Shown here: positions 1 to 7,427 of the stretch, in pieces | How the letters are laid out: each line of letters begins with the position of its first letter | How positions within the stretch are numbered: position 1 is the first letter of the stretch | Assembly (NCBI GenBank): GCA_037129475.1 | Contig: JBAXUY010000043.1 | Location: forward strand, 1-23,562 | Reading direction: 5' to 3' | Length of the DNA: 23,562 nt | DNA from: RGVT01 sp037129475 | GTDB lineage: Bacteria; Planctomycetota; Planctomycetia; Pirellulales; UBA1268 | Position numbers and translations under genes: made by a program | The notes under the pieces: generated by a model | What the model was told of the DNA's origin: nothing | Seen by the model: the letters and a program-made list of their open reading frames with translations, nothing else | Database searches by the model: none

Positions 1-106
1 CGCTGGTGCTGACCCGGGCCTCCGGCCCTGACGCCGAAGGCGTGGGAGACGGGCTTCGCCCGGCGACGGGATATGGGGAGCCCGAAGCCGGCCCGGGCGA
101 GTCTGC
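1..106. repeat. Intergenic palindromic repeat cluster downstream of the respiratory operon
   Basis: No gene is seen here. Positions 16-28 form a 5-bp hairpin (GGGCC-TCC-GGCCC). The stretch around 60-90 carries the 31-bp motif that ends with ATGGGGAGCCCGAAGCC, identical to one end of the MITE-like element at 20768-20909 and to the partial copy at 20986-21014. Positions 1-34, read on the minus strand, match 23519-23552 at the far end of the window. No U-tract follows any hairpin, so this is not a classical intrinsic terminator, although the structures may still end or protect the operon transcript. Confidence 0.7.
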
Positions 107-544
107 TCACGCGCCCGGGAACAGGTGGTAGAGCATCGCGTAGATCACGACGCCGGTCACCGAGACGTAGAGCCAGATCGGCAGTGTGATCCTACCGAGG
201 CGGCGGTGCGCGTCCCAGCGGCCCTTCCAGGCAAGGAAGAACATGCGGAGCGCCAGGATCGGGACGAAGACCGCCAGGATGATGTGCGTGATCAGGATCG
301 TGAAGTACACCGTGCGCACCGCGCCCTGCCCGCGGAACGGCACGTGGCCGACGAGATAGTGGTACGTCAGGTAGCAGACGAGGAACACGGCCGAGACGGC
401 GAAGGCCGCGATCATCGCGGCGCGGTGGGCCTGCCACTGGCCGCGAGAAATGAACACCCAGCCGGCGATGAGTAGCACCGTGGCCAGGGCGTTGAGCACG
501 GCGTTCGTCGTGGCGAGAGGGTGCACCGCCAAGAGCGCGATCAC
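107..544 (-). CDS. DUF420 family membrane protein (CtaM/YozB-like cytochrome oxidase assembly factor)
   Basis: This 145-residue protein has four predicted membrane segments (about residues 13-33, 43-62, 79-103 and 119-140). Conserved-looking histidines sit at the segment edges: H40, H62, H67, H87, H113 and H140. The motif YHYLVGHVPF followed by RTVYFTILITHIILA is typical of DUF420. In Bacillus the family member CtaM is needed to make active caa3 oxidase, probably acting on copper or heme insertion; that role is inferred here from family and position. It is the last gene of the respiratory operon. The GTG start at 544 overlaps the TGA of the SCO1-like gene (GTGA), which argues for translational coupling; the open frame further upstream is only the shadow of that gene. 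Confidence 0.88.
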   Translation of the reverse strand: MIALLAVHPLATTNAVLNALATVLLIAGWVFISRGQWQAHRAAMIAAFAVSAVFLVCYLTYHYLVGHVPFRGQGAVRTVYFTILITHIILAVFVPILALRMFFLAWKGRWDAHRRLGRITLPIWLYVSVTGVVIYAMLYHLFPGA

Positions 545-1332
545 GGCGTCTTCTCCGCGAGGACGTCCCGGATCAGTTTCTTGAGCAACTCCACCCGGTC
601 GGGCTGCAGGAGGTGGTAGCCGCCACGGAGCCGGCCCTCGCGGTCGAACACGACGCCACGCTCCGAGTGCACGCCCACTTCCGCCGGGAGGAAGAACGTC
701 TCGTTGGCCACCTTCTTGATCACGTCCATGTCGCCGGTGAGGAACTTCCAGCGGTCGGGATCCGCCTCGAACCGGTCGGCATAGCGGCGGAGCACGTCGG
801 GCGTGTCGTTGTCGGGATCGCACGTGAGGCTCACGGCGACGAAGTTCGGGTCGTCAATCTCGCGCAGGATGTCGGCGATCGCCTGGTTTTCCCGAAAGCA
901 CGGCCCGGGACAGTTGGCGAAGAAGATGCTCCCCAGCCACACCCTGCCCTTCAGGCTCGCCGAATCGAACGGCTCGCCCCGCTGATCGGTGAGCATGAAC
1001 GGCGCGGCCGGCGCCCCAGGCTCCACCTTCTCAACGACCGGCTGCGGCGCCGCGGGCGTCGCCCCGAGCGGCCGGTCGATCGCCCGCTCCGGCGCCTTCT
1101 GGCAGCCGAACGCGAGCGCGGCGATGAGGCATACGGTTGCTGCCCCTCTTGTGAATCCGTGAGGGGCTGCCCATGCCTCGGGAGCCGGCGTATCTGACCA
1201 GCGGAGCCATGGATGGCGGAGCGCAGGCAGATCCGAGTGAGCGAAGCCCAGGATGGGCGCAGCGAACGTCCGGCGACGAGGCGTGGGCAGCGCCGAACCC
1301 CGGCGAAGACGGAGCCCCTTGGACGTGCCCAC
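541..1332 (-). CDS. SCO1/SenC family copper chaperone (lipoprotein) with a repeat-derived N-terminal extension
   Basis: The protein has 263 residues and a thioredoxin-like fold. The copper/thiol motif is CPGPC (C141, C145) and the third ligand is H222 in VHSERGVVFD, the standard SCO1 triad that delivers copper to the CuA site of oxidase subunit II. A hydrophobic stretch (about 64-77) ends in AFGC, so C77 may be a lipidated cysteine, though this is a weak lipobox. The only usable start is the GTG at 1332, which overlaps the coxD stop as TAGTG; no ATG, GTG or TTG lies in frame between there and the signal sequence. Residues about 14-57 are encoded by a copy of the palindromic repeat also found at 20768-20909. 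The chaperone therefore carries an odd leader of about 60 residues before its signal peptide. Confidence 0.9.
   Translation of the reverse strand: MGTSKGLRLRRGSALPTPRRRTFAAPILGFAHSDLPALRHPWLRWSDTPAPEAWAAPHGFTRGAATVCLIAALAFGCQKAPERAIDRPLGATPAAPQPVVEKVEPGAPAAPFMLTDQRGEPFDSASLKGRVWLGSIFFANCPGPCFRENQAIADILREIDDPNFVAVSLTCDPDNDTPDVLRRYADRFEADPDRWKFLTGDMDVIKKVANETFFLPAEVGVHSERGVVFDREGRLRGGYHLLQPDRVELLKKLIRDVLAEKTP
1164..1293. repeat. Diverged copy of the MITE-like palindromic element, inside the SCO1-like gene
   Basis: Read on the plus strand, this stretch aligns over about 125 bp with the reverse complement of 20768-20909. Shared blocks include GGGAGCCGGCGTAT, GGATGGGCGCAG and GAACGTCCGGCGACG. Its ends pair with each other: GCTGCCCATGCC at 1166-1177 and GGCGTGGGCAGC at 1280-1291 match at 11 of 12 positions. 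Their sequence differs from the GCTCCCCAT ends of the other copy, so the stem is kept while the bases changed. The stretch is translated as residues about 14-57 of the SCO1-like protein. Confidence 0.75.
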
Positions 1333-1820
1333 TAGTGAGCCTGATCCGAGAGCAGCTTCGATTCGCCGGCCTGCTCCAGGAGTCGCACGTCCGACTGGCG
1401 GGCCATGTGGAGGGCCCGCTCCTGTGCCACCATGCGGTTCCGCATCCCGATGTCCGGGATCAGCATGATCGCGAGAAAGATCGCCATCATCGCGGCCGGA
1501 ATGGTGAGCACGTACTTCCAGTTCGCCTCCCAGAGGACGTGCATGAAGAACAGCACCACGAGCATCGCCTTCGTGCAGGACACGGCCATCATGAACGCCC
1601 AGCCCACCTGGGGCTCGTCACGCCACGGCCAGAACGAGGAATAGGTGAGGAACGACATCGTCGTGAGGCCGCAGAGGGCGGCGAACACGAGGAGATACTT
1701 GCCGATGCCGCCGTGGCCGTGGTCGCCCTCGTGCGCGTGCTCGGCGTGCTCGAGCGTCTCGTCGGCGGTCTCGCCGATCCGCGTGACGGGGCCGTGGGGG
1801 TCGTGGGCGTGGTCGCTCAT
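1332..1820 (-). CDS. coxD: Cytochrome c oxidase subunit IV (bacterial CoxD-type)
   Basis: A small 162-residue subunit of the aa3-type oxidase. The N-terminal 40 residues are rich in His, Asp and Glu (ten histidines, for example HAEHAHEGDHGHGG). Three membrane helices follow (about 41-60, 73-96 and 102-123) with the family features FMHVLWEANWKY and a positively charged tail. Three helices, short length and position directly after coxC fit the prokaryotic subunit IV family rather than the mitochondrial one. It starts 25 nt after coxC ends, and its TAG overlaps the GTG of the SCO1-like gene by one base. The His-rich head may bind metal, which is inference only. Confidence 0.87.
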   Translation of the reverse strand: MSDHAHDPHGPVTRIGETADETLEHAEHAHEGDHGHGGIGKYLLVFAALCGLTTMSFLTYSSFWPWRDEPQVGWAFMMAVSCTKAMLVVLFFMHVLWEANWKYVLTIPAAMMAIFLAIMLIPDIGMRNRMVAQERALHMARQSDVRLLEQAGESKLLSDQAH

Positions 1821-1845
1821 GGTCGGGCCTCGGGAAAGGACGTGG

Positions 1846-2802
1846 TCAGAACAGGTACAGCAGCGGAAACAGGAAGATCCACACGAGATCGACGAAGTGC
1901 CAGTAGAGGCCCGCGTTTTCGATCATGCCGGCCCGCTTCGGTCCCAGCGTGTAGAGGAGCAGGATCGCGAACACGATCAGGCCCACGAGCACGTGGATCG
2001 CATGGAAGCCGGTGAGCAGGAAGTAGGTGCTGGCCCACATCGTGCCACCGGGAATCACGGCGGGGAGCTTGAGCCAGGGAAACGTGTCGTTGAGACCGTG
2101 TGCACCGTGGGCATCGGCGCCCTCCGCGGGGAGCGGCATCACTTGGTCGGCCACCACGGCCAGATCGAACGGCTGCTGATCCGGGCTCGTCACCATCTGG
2201 CGGATCTGCTTGAGGCGACGGCGGCCCGAGATCTCGTCGGCGGTGAGCTTGTCCTCCGGCGTGTCATCGAGTTCCTTGAGCCGGTCGATCATCGCGGGCT
2301 CGCCGAGCCGGGCCCGCACCGCCGAGCCGTAGTAGAGGTCGGGTTTCTCGAAGACGCGGCTCCGCGGTGACCATGGATAGATGCCGTGCGAGAACTTCGC
2401 CTGGTATTCGTAGGCCTTCACGCCGAGGAAGAGCGTGCCGAGGGCAAGCGTGAGCACCATCCAGAACTTGGCGAGCCCGGTCTTGCTGGCCCGGGCAGCC
2501 TCGAGCGCCAACACGATCGTGACGCTCGAGCAGATCAGGACGAACGTGTTGAACGCTCCGATCGGCTCCGAGAGATGCACGTGGTGTGGCTTGGGCCAGA
2601 CTGCGGCGCCGAACCGGAGCACCACGTAGCTGCCGAGGAGTGCGGCGAAGAACATGATCTCCGTCGAGAGGAAGAGCCACATGATGAGCTTGCCCTTCGA
2701 GAGGGGCAGGCCCGGCTGGTACTGCAGCGTGACGTGGCCGTGGTCGCCGCCATGGCCGTGATGGTCATGGTCGTGGGAAACGGAGATCGCGGAGGCGTTC
2801 AT
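1846..2802 (-). CDS. coxC: Cytochrome c oxidase subunit III with large internal insertion
   Basis: A 318-residue subunit III. The first 23 residues are very His-rich (SHDHDHHGHGGDHGH). Conserved subunit III segments are KGKLIMWLFLSTEIMFFAALLGSY (near 36-59), helices at about 84-102 and 112-130, GTMWASTYFLLTGFHAIHVL (about 253-272) and the C-terminal YWHFVDLVWIFLFPLLYLF. Between AYEYQAKFSHG (130-140) and the next helix (about 253) lies a hydrophilic insertion of about 105 residues, rich in charged residues and ending with HGAHGL. Typical bacterial subunit III has only a short loop there. It lies 23 nt after ctaB and 25 nt before coxD in the oxidase operon. Confidence 0.93.
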   Translation of the reverse strand: MNASAISVSHDHDHHGHGGDHGHVTLQYQPGLPLSKGKLIMWLFLSTEIMFFAALLGSYVVLRFGAAVWPKPHHVHLSEPIGAFNTFVLICSSVTIVLALEAARASKTGLAKFWMVLTLALGTLFLGVKAYEYQAKFSHGIYPWSPRSRVFEKPDLYYGSAVRARLGEPAMIDRLKELDDTPEDKLTADEISGRRRLKQIRQMVTSPDQQPFDLAVVADQVMPLPAEGADAHGAHGLNDTFPWLKLPAVIPGGTMWASTYFLLTGFHAIHVLVGLIVFAILLLYTLGPKRAGMIENAGLYWHFVDLVWIFLFPLLYLF

Positions 2803-2825
2803 GGGTTCTCTGGATCAGGGCTGGA

Positions 2826-3815
2826 TCAAGGAAGCGGGGGGCGGGGCTGGCCGAAGAGCACCGTGGCGGTGAGCAGGGCCAGCAGCGAACCGAGCGACAC
2901 GAGCAGCAGGATGCGGGCCGAGGCGTCGTCGCGCCGCACGGCGAACCGAACGGCAGCACCACCATAAACGATCGAGGCCACGGCCGCAGCCAAAAACAGT
3001 CGAATGCTGCCGGACGGCACGGCAAGCACCAGGCTCACGGGCACCATCGCCAAGGCGGCGGCGAGCGACTGCCCGGCCGCCCGCAGGCCGCTCGGGTCGT
3101 CGACCGTGAGCATCCGCAGGCCGGCGGCGGCGTATTGGCCGCGGTAGAGCCAGGCGATCGCCATGAAGTGCGGGAACTGCCAGAGGTAGAGCACCGTGGC
3201 GAGGGCCGCGGCCGTGAGGGCGGAGGCAGCGTCGCCGGCGGCCAGCCGGGCCGGGCCATCGGCTGCCAGCCAGCCGATCGCGACGGGGAGGGCGCCGGCG
3301 ACCGCGCCGACGGCCGTATTGAGCGGCGACCACCTCTTCATTGGCGTATAGACGACGACATACAGCAGCCAGGTGGCGATCGCGGCCGCAGCGGCCGGCC
3401 AGCCCGCCGACACCGTCGCGATGATCGCACCGGCGAAGAACGTCACCGCGGCCGACATCCACGCCGTGCGCACCGCCAGCCCGCCGGTGACGATCGGTCT
3501 TCGCGCCGTCCGGGGCATGAGCCGGTCGGTGTCGCGCTCGAGGATCTGGTTGGCGATGCTCGAACTCGCCGCCACGAGCGCGGTTCCGACGAGCAGCCCG
3601 AGCAGGTGCACGCTGCCGTCGCGGCCGCCGCCGGTGATCCAGAAGGCGGTGACCACCGTGGCGAGCACCATGAGCGCGATCCGCGGCCGCGTGAGTCGGG
3701 AGACATCGGCGGCCCCGGCACGGATCCGGCTCACGGCGTGCGCGAGCCCGGCACCGGACGCCGGTGCGACGAGCACGGCGGGTTCGGCTGCGACGAGCGG
3801 CGGCAGCGAACTCAT
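2826..3815 (-). CDS. ctaB: Protoheme IX farnesyltransferase (heme O synthase)
   Basis: This integral membrane UbiA-family prenyltransferase of 329 residues makes heme O from heme B and farnesyl diphosphate, the first step to heme A for the neighbouring oxidase. The prenyl-diphosphate/Mg motif is visible as NQILERDTDRLMPRTARRP (89-107). The second conserved region is VVYTPMKRWSPLNTAVGAVAGALP (about 155-177), followed by WQFPHFMAIAWLYRGQYAAAG. About nine hydrophobic segments follow the 40-residue cytoplasmic head. The chosen ATG at 3815 overlaps the ctaA stop as ATGA; the long frame continuing upstream to 4604 is a shadow of ctaA. The gene precedes coxC. Confidence 0.93.
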   Translation of the reverse strand: MSSLPPLVAAEPAVLVAPASGAGLAHAVSRIRAGAADVSRLTRPRIALMVLATVVTAFWITGGGRDGSVHLLGLLVGTALVAASSSIANQILERDTDRLMPRTARRPIVTGGLAVRTAWMSAAVTFFAGAIIATVSAGWPAAAAAIATWLLYVVVYTPMKRWSPLNTAVGAVAGALPVAIGWLAADGPARLAAGDAASALTAAALATVLYLWQFPHFMAIAWLYRGQYAAAGLRMLTVDDPSGLRAAGQSLAAALAMVPVSLVLAVPSGSIRLFLAAAVASIVYGGAAVRFAVRRDDASARILLLVSLGSLLALLTATVLFGQPRPPLP

Positions 3816-4774
3816 GCGATCGTCCTCGCTGGCGGCTTCGTGAACAGCCCTGCGGCGATCGCGAGCGACACCGAGCCGCCGAGGATCATCATGCCGAGCA
3901 CGACGTGACCGGTGACGATCGCGGCGCCGCGGCCGCTGCGGGCCGCCAACGGTTCCGACGGCATCCAGGACGCTGGCAGAAATCCGGACGGGACACCCCA
4001 CGACACGAACCACGCACCCACCCCGAGCGCGAGTTGACAGGCCACGAGGCCCGCGATCACGAGCGCCCAGCGGCGGGCTGGCGACCCGTGTGACCAGCAC
4101 AGCGGCACGGCCGCCCACGACAGCGCAGCCACTGCGGCGGCGCCGGCAAGGTGAAACGCCACGAGCCAGCGGAAGGTGCCGGGCGAGACGGCTGCGGCGT
4201 CGAGGTGCCGGAGCTGGGCCCCCGCCACGAGCTGCACGTAGGCGGCCACGAGCAGCGCCGCGGCCACGCGGAGGGCTGAGCGGTCGAGCCAAGGCAATCG
4301 CGACGCCTGCCCCTCGTTGGCGCGGCCGGTGAGGGCCGCGATCGCGACGGCGACCGCGAAGAACAGCGGCCCCGTGCAGGCATGCACCTTCGCCACGGTC
4401 TTGTCGTCGAGCAGCACGCGGGCTCCGCCGAGCGCCCCCTGCACCACCACGAGCAGCACGGCGGCGACGACGAGCCCGCGTACGGTGGCGTTCGGCTCCC
4501 GCATCCACACCATCGCAGCCAGGGCGAGCGTGATCAGCCCCACCGTCGCGCCGAGGAGCCGATGGCCGTGCTCGAGGAACAGGTCCCACGGGCCGTAGAA
4601 CCACTCGGCGAACGGGAACAGGAACATGTTGTGCCCGTACGTCGCCGGCCAGTCGGGCACCGCCATCGCCGCGTCGTACGTCGTGACGAGTGCTCCGAAA
4701 CAGAGCAGCACGGCCGTCGCGCCCACGAGCAGGCAGGCGAGCGGAAACGTCCAGTTGGGCCCGGCGGTCGTCAT
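3812..4774 (-). CDS. ctaA: Heme A synthase (COX15/CtaA family)
   Basis: A 320-residue membrane protein with eight predicted helices, which oxidises the methyl group of heme O to the formyl group of heme A. Heme-ligand histidines are visible in the expected repeated pattern: EHGHRLLG (H69/H71), KVHACTG (H131), AFHLAGA (H208) and TGHVVLG (H290). The early loop has TTYDAAMAVPDWPATYGHN, typical of COX15. The ATG at 4774 lies one base after the coxA stop (TGAcATG) and is preferred over the in-frame ATG 36 bases upstream, which lies inside coxA. The gene overlaps ctaB by four bases, so both heme A enzymes are made together with the oxidase that needs them. Confidence 0.93.
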   Translation of the reverse strand: MTTAGPNWTFPLACLLVGATAVLLCFGALVTTYDAAMAVPDWPATYGHNMFLFPFAEWFYGPWDLFLEHGHRLLGATVGLITLALAAMVWMREPNATVRGLVVAAVLLVVVQGALGGARVLLDDKTVAKVHACTGPLFFAVAVAIAALTGRANEGQASRLPWLDRSALRVAAALLVAAYVQLVAGAQLRHLDAAAVSPGTFRWLVAFHLAGAAAVAALSWAAVPLCWSHGSPARRWALVIAGLVACQLALGVGAWFVSWGVPSGFLPASWMPSEPLAARSGRGAAIVTGHVVLGMMILGGSVSLAIAAGLFTKPPARTIA

Positions 4775-4775
4775 G

Positions 4776-6581
4776 TCAGTGCGCCGCCGCCAGCGCGGCT
4801 GCGGCCGCATTGGGCGGATCGGTCTGCATCAGGTGATCGTTCTCGACGCCAGGCACCGAGTATTCGTAGGGGCCGCGGTGCACCACCGGCTGGAAGTCGA
4901 AGTTGCCGTGGCCCGGGGGGCTCGGCGCCGTCCACTCGAGCGTGTTGGACCGCCACGGATTACGGCCCGCAACCGGCCCGAAGAACATGCTCCAGAAGAA
5001 GTTGGCCGCGAAGATCACCTGCGTGGCCACCATGCCGATCGCACACCAGGTCATGAAGGCGTTGAGCGGTTGGAGGTGATGGAACGTCTCGTAGTGGTAG
5101 GCGTCGGCGAGGCGGCGCGGGAAGCCGACGGCGCCCAGGATGTGCATCGTGAAGAAGGTGCCGTTCATGAACAGGAACGTGAGGAAGAAGTGCACCTTCC
5201 CCCAGAACTCGTTCATCATGCGGCCGAACATCTTCGGGAACCAGTAGTAGATGCCGGCGAACACGCCCATCGCGGTGCCTGCGAAGAGCACGTAGTGGAA
5301 GTGGGCCACGATGAAGTAGGTGTCGTGGATGAAGATGTCGACGGGCGTGGCGGCCATGAAGATGCCGGAGAGGCCGCCGATGATGAACATCGACACGAAC
5401 GAAAGCGCGAACAGCATCGCCGTGGTGAACTGGATCCGGCCGCCCCAGACCGTGCCCAGCCAGTTGAACGTCTTCACGGCGCTCGGGAGGGCGATCATCA
5501 TCGTCGACACCATGAACGTGATGCCAAGGGCAGGATTCATGCCCGACATGAACATGTGGTGGCCCCAGACGATGAACCCGAGGCCGGCGATGCCGGCGAT
5601 CGAGTAGACCATCGGCCGGTAGCCGAACAGCGGCTTGCGGGCGAACGTGGTCATGATGTCGCTCACCATGCCCATCGCCGGCAGGATCATGATGTAGACG
5701 GCCGGGTGGCTGTAGAACCAGAAGAGATGCTGCCACAGCAGCGGCTGCCCGCCGCCGGTCGCCTGCATCCAGTTGTTGACGATGTTGCCCTCCGGGGAGA
5801 AGAAGCCGGTGCCGAGCGTGCGGTCGGCGAGTTGCATGAACCCGGCGGCCGTGAGCACCGGGAGAGCGAAGGCCTGGAGGACGGCCGTGATGAACATCGC
5901 CCAGATCGTCATCGGCAGGCGGAACATCGTCATGCCGGGTGCCCGCATGAGGATGATCGTGGTCATGTAGTTGACGCTGCCCAGCATGCTCGAGACGCCC
6001 ACCATCGTCAGGCCAACGAGCCAGAGCGTCTGGCCCCAGCCGCTGCCCGGCGACGAGGCGATGTTCGTCGAGAGCGTGGGGTAACTCGTCCAGCCGCTCG
6101 AGGCCGCCCCCCCCTCCACGAAGAAGCTCGCCCCGAACGCGATGAAGGCGGGCCACATGAACCAGTACGACAGCATGTTGAGCGTGGGAAACGCCATGTC
6201 GTCGGCGCCGATCATGAGAGGGATCAGGAAGTTGCCGAAGGCACCCGCGAGGATCGGGATGATCACGAGGAAGATCATCACGGTGGCGTGCATCGTGAAC
6301 AGCATGGTGTAGAACTCCGGCGCCATCTGCCCGCCCTCCTGGGCGAAGAGTTTGCCGAGCACCGGCACGTCGGACCACGGCCACGCGATCTGCCAGCGCA
6401 CGGCGAGCGCGAGCAGGCCGCCGATCAGGAACCACACGAGCGTGGAAAACAGGAACTGGAGCCCGATCACCTTGTGGTCTTTGGAGAACACGTAGGTGGA
6501 CAGGAAGCCGGCGTGGTGCGGCGCGGCGGCCTGCACGGTCGGCTCGTTGCGTACGGTCGAGGGGGCGCTCGCGATGCTCAT
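4776..6581 (-). CDS. coxA: Cytochrome c oxidase subunit I, A2-type
   Basis: The 601-residue catalytic subunit of an aa3-type oxidase, with about 12 helices. Heme a ligands are H98 (FTMHATVMIF) and H429, heme a3 ligand H427 (IVAHFHYVLF), and CuB ligands H292, H341 and H342 (WGHHMFMSG). Y296 is the Tyr cross-linked to the CuB histidine. The proton-channel region reads YSHPAVY (290-296): the Glu of the A1-type GHPEVY motif is absent and the Tyr-Ser pair of A2-type oxidases is present. D128 in IGADDMAF and the KPLFGY region (K316) suggest D- and K-type entry points. It starts 27 nt after coxB and ends one base before ctaA. Confidence 0.97.
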   Translation of the reverse strand: MSIASAPSTVRNEPTVQAAAPHHAGFLSTYVFSKDHKVIGLQFLFSTLVWFLIGGLLALAVRWQIAWPWSDVPVLGKLFAQEGGQMAPEFYTMLFTMHATVMIFLVIIPILAGAFGNFLIPLMIGADDMAFPTLNMLSYWFMWPAFIAFGASFFVEGGAASSGWTSYPTLSTNIASSPGSGWGQTLWLVGLTMVGVSSMLGSVNYMTTIILMRAPGMTMFRLPMTIWAMFITAVLQAFALPVLTAAGFMQLADRTLGTGFFSPEGNIVNNWMQATGGGQPLLWQHLFWFYSHPAVYIMILPAMGMVSDIMTTFARKPLFGYRPMVYSIAGIAGLGFIVWGHHMFMSGMNPALGITFMVSTMMIALPSAVKTFNWLGTVWGGRIQFTTAMLFALSFVSMFIIGGLSGIFMAATPVDIFIHDTYFIVAHFHYVLFAGTAMGVFAGIYYWFPKMFGRMMNEFWGKVHFFLTFLFMNGTFFTMHILGAVGFPRRLADAYHYETFHHLQPLNAFMTWCAIGMVATQVIFAANFFWSMFFGPVAGRNPWRSNTLEWTAPSPPGHGNFDFQPVVHRGPYEYSVPGVENDHLMQTDPPNAAAAALAAAH

Positions 6582-6608
6582 GGCGGTCTCCTGAAACTGC
6601 TCGGGTAC

Positions 6609-7409
6609 CTACTCGGTGCGGGCGACGGCGGTGGACGGATCGGGCTCGGGCTGGGTGGCTTCCTGACGGGCGTATTGCGACTCGAGCCAGCGGTCGAAGT
6701 CCTCGCGCGACTCGACCGTCACACGGCCCTTCATCTTGTAGTGGCCCCAGCCGCACAGTTCGGCACAGACGATGTCGAACTGGCCGGTCTCGGTGGCCTT
6801 GAACCAGACCGGAATCTTCATGCCGGGCACGGCGTCCTGCTTGATTCGCAGATTGGGCAGGAAGAAGCTGTGGAGCACGTCCATGCTCTTGAGCTGCACG
6901 AGAAAGTCCTCGTCGACCGGCACGTGCAGGTCGTTGACGAGGAACAGATCGTCGGGCGTGCCGAGCGTGCCATCACGGCCCGGATACCGCAGCCGCCATT
7001 CGAACTGCCGGGCCACGACCTCGACCGAGGGCGCCATGGCGGGCCGACGCATCTTCACGTCGGCCCAGGTGTTCATCTGATAGATCGCCAGAAACAGCAG
7101 GGTGGCCGCCGGAATGATCGTCCAGACCACCTCGAGGGTGTGGCTGCCGTGAATGTAGGTGGCCGGCCCGGTGGCTTTCGCAGCGTCGTACTTCCAGAGA
7201 AACCAGAACAGCGCCACCTCGGTGGCCACGAACACCACACCCGTGAGCGCGAGAATGAAATAGAAGAGGCCGTCGATCGCCTTGCCGTGCTCCGACACGT
7301 CTTGCGGGAGCCAGACGTCGATCGCCGGCGCGATCGCGAACGTCGCCACGCCGAGCACGGGCACGGCGAGGAACACCAGGCTCCACAGGATTCCGGAGAG
7401 TCGGCTCAC
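6609..7409 (-). CDS. coxB: Cytochrome c oxidase subunit II
   Basis: A 266-residue subunit II. It has an N-terminal hydrophobic segment (5-28), two membrane anchors (about 47-71 and 91-112) and a periplasmic cupredoxin domain. The dinuclear CuA ligands are all present: H180 (DVLHSFFLP), then C215, E217, C219, H223 and M226 in CAELCGWGHYKM. The electron-entry aromatic motif is ARQFEWRLRYPG. No cytochrome c domain is fused at the C-terminus (the tail is a short acidic/Pro segment), so the donor must be a separate protein. The diheme lipoprotein encoded 18 nt upstream is the nearest candidate. Confidence 0.97.
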   Translation of the reverse strand: MSRLSGILWSLVFLAVPVLGVATFAIAPAIDVWLPQDVSEHGKAIDGLFYFILALTGVVFVATEVALFWFLWKYDAAKATGPATYIHGSHTLEVVWTIIPAATLLFLAIYQMNTWADVKMRRPAMAPSVEVVARQFEWRLRYPGRDGTLGTPDDLFLVNDLHVPVDEDFLVQLKSMDVLHSFFLPNLRIKQDAVPGMKIPVWFKATETGQFDIVCAELCGWGHYKMKGRVTVESREDFDRWLESQYARQEATQPEPDPSTAVARTE

Positions 7410-7427
7410 GGGGAATGCTCCTCGGGA

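Noticed and set aside
1..106. Intrinsic terminator for the respiratory operon
   Set aside because: Several hairpins are present downstream of the last gene, but none is followed by a U-tract on the minus strand.
3816..4604. Upstream extension of ctaB to a 592-codon frame
   Set aside because: The extension is Arg/Gly/Ala-rich shadow of ctaA; the ATGA overlap start gives a normal-length CtaB.
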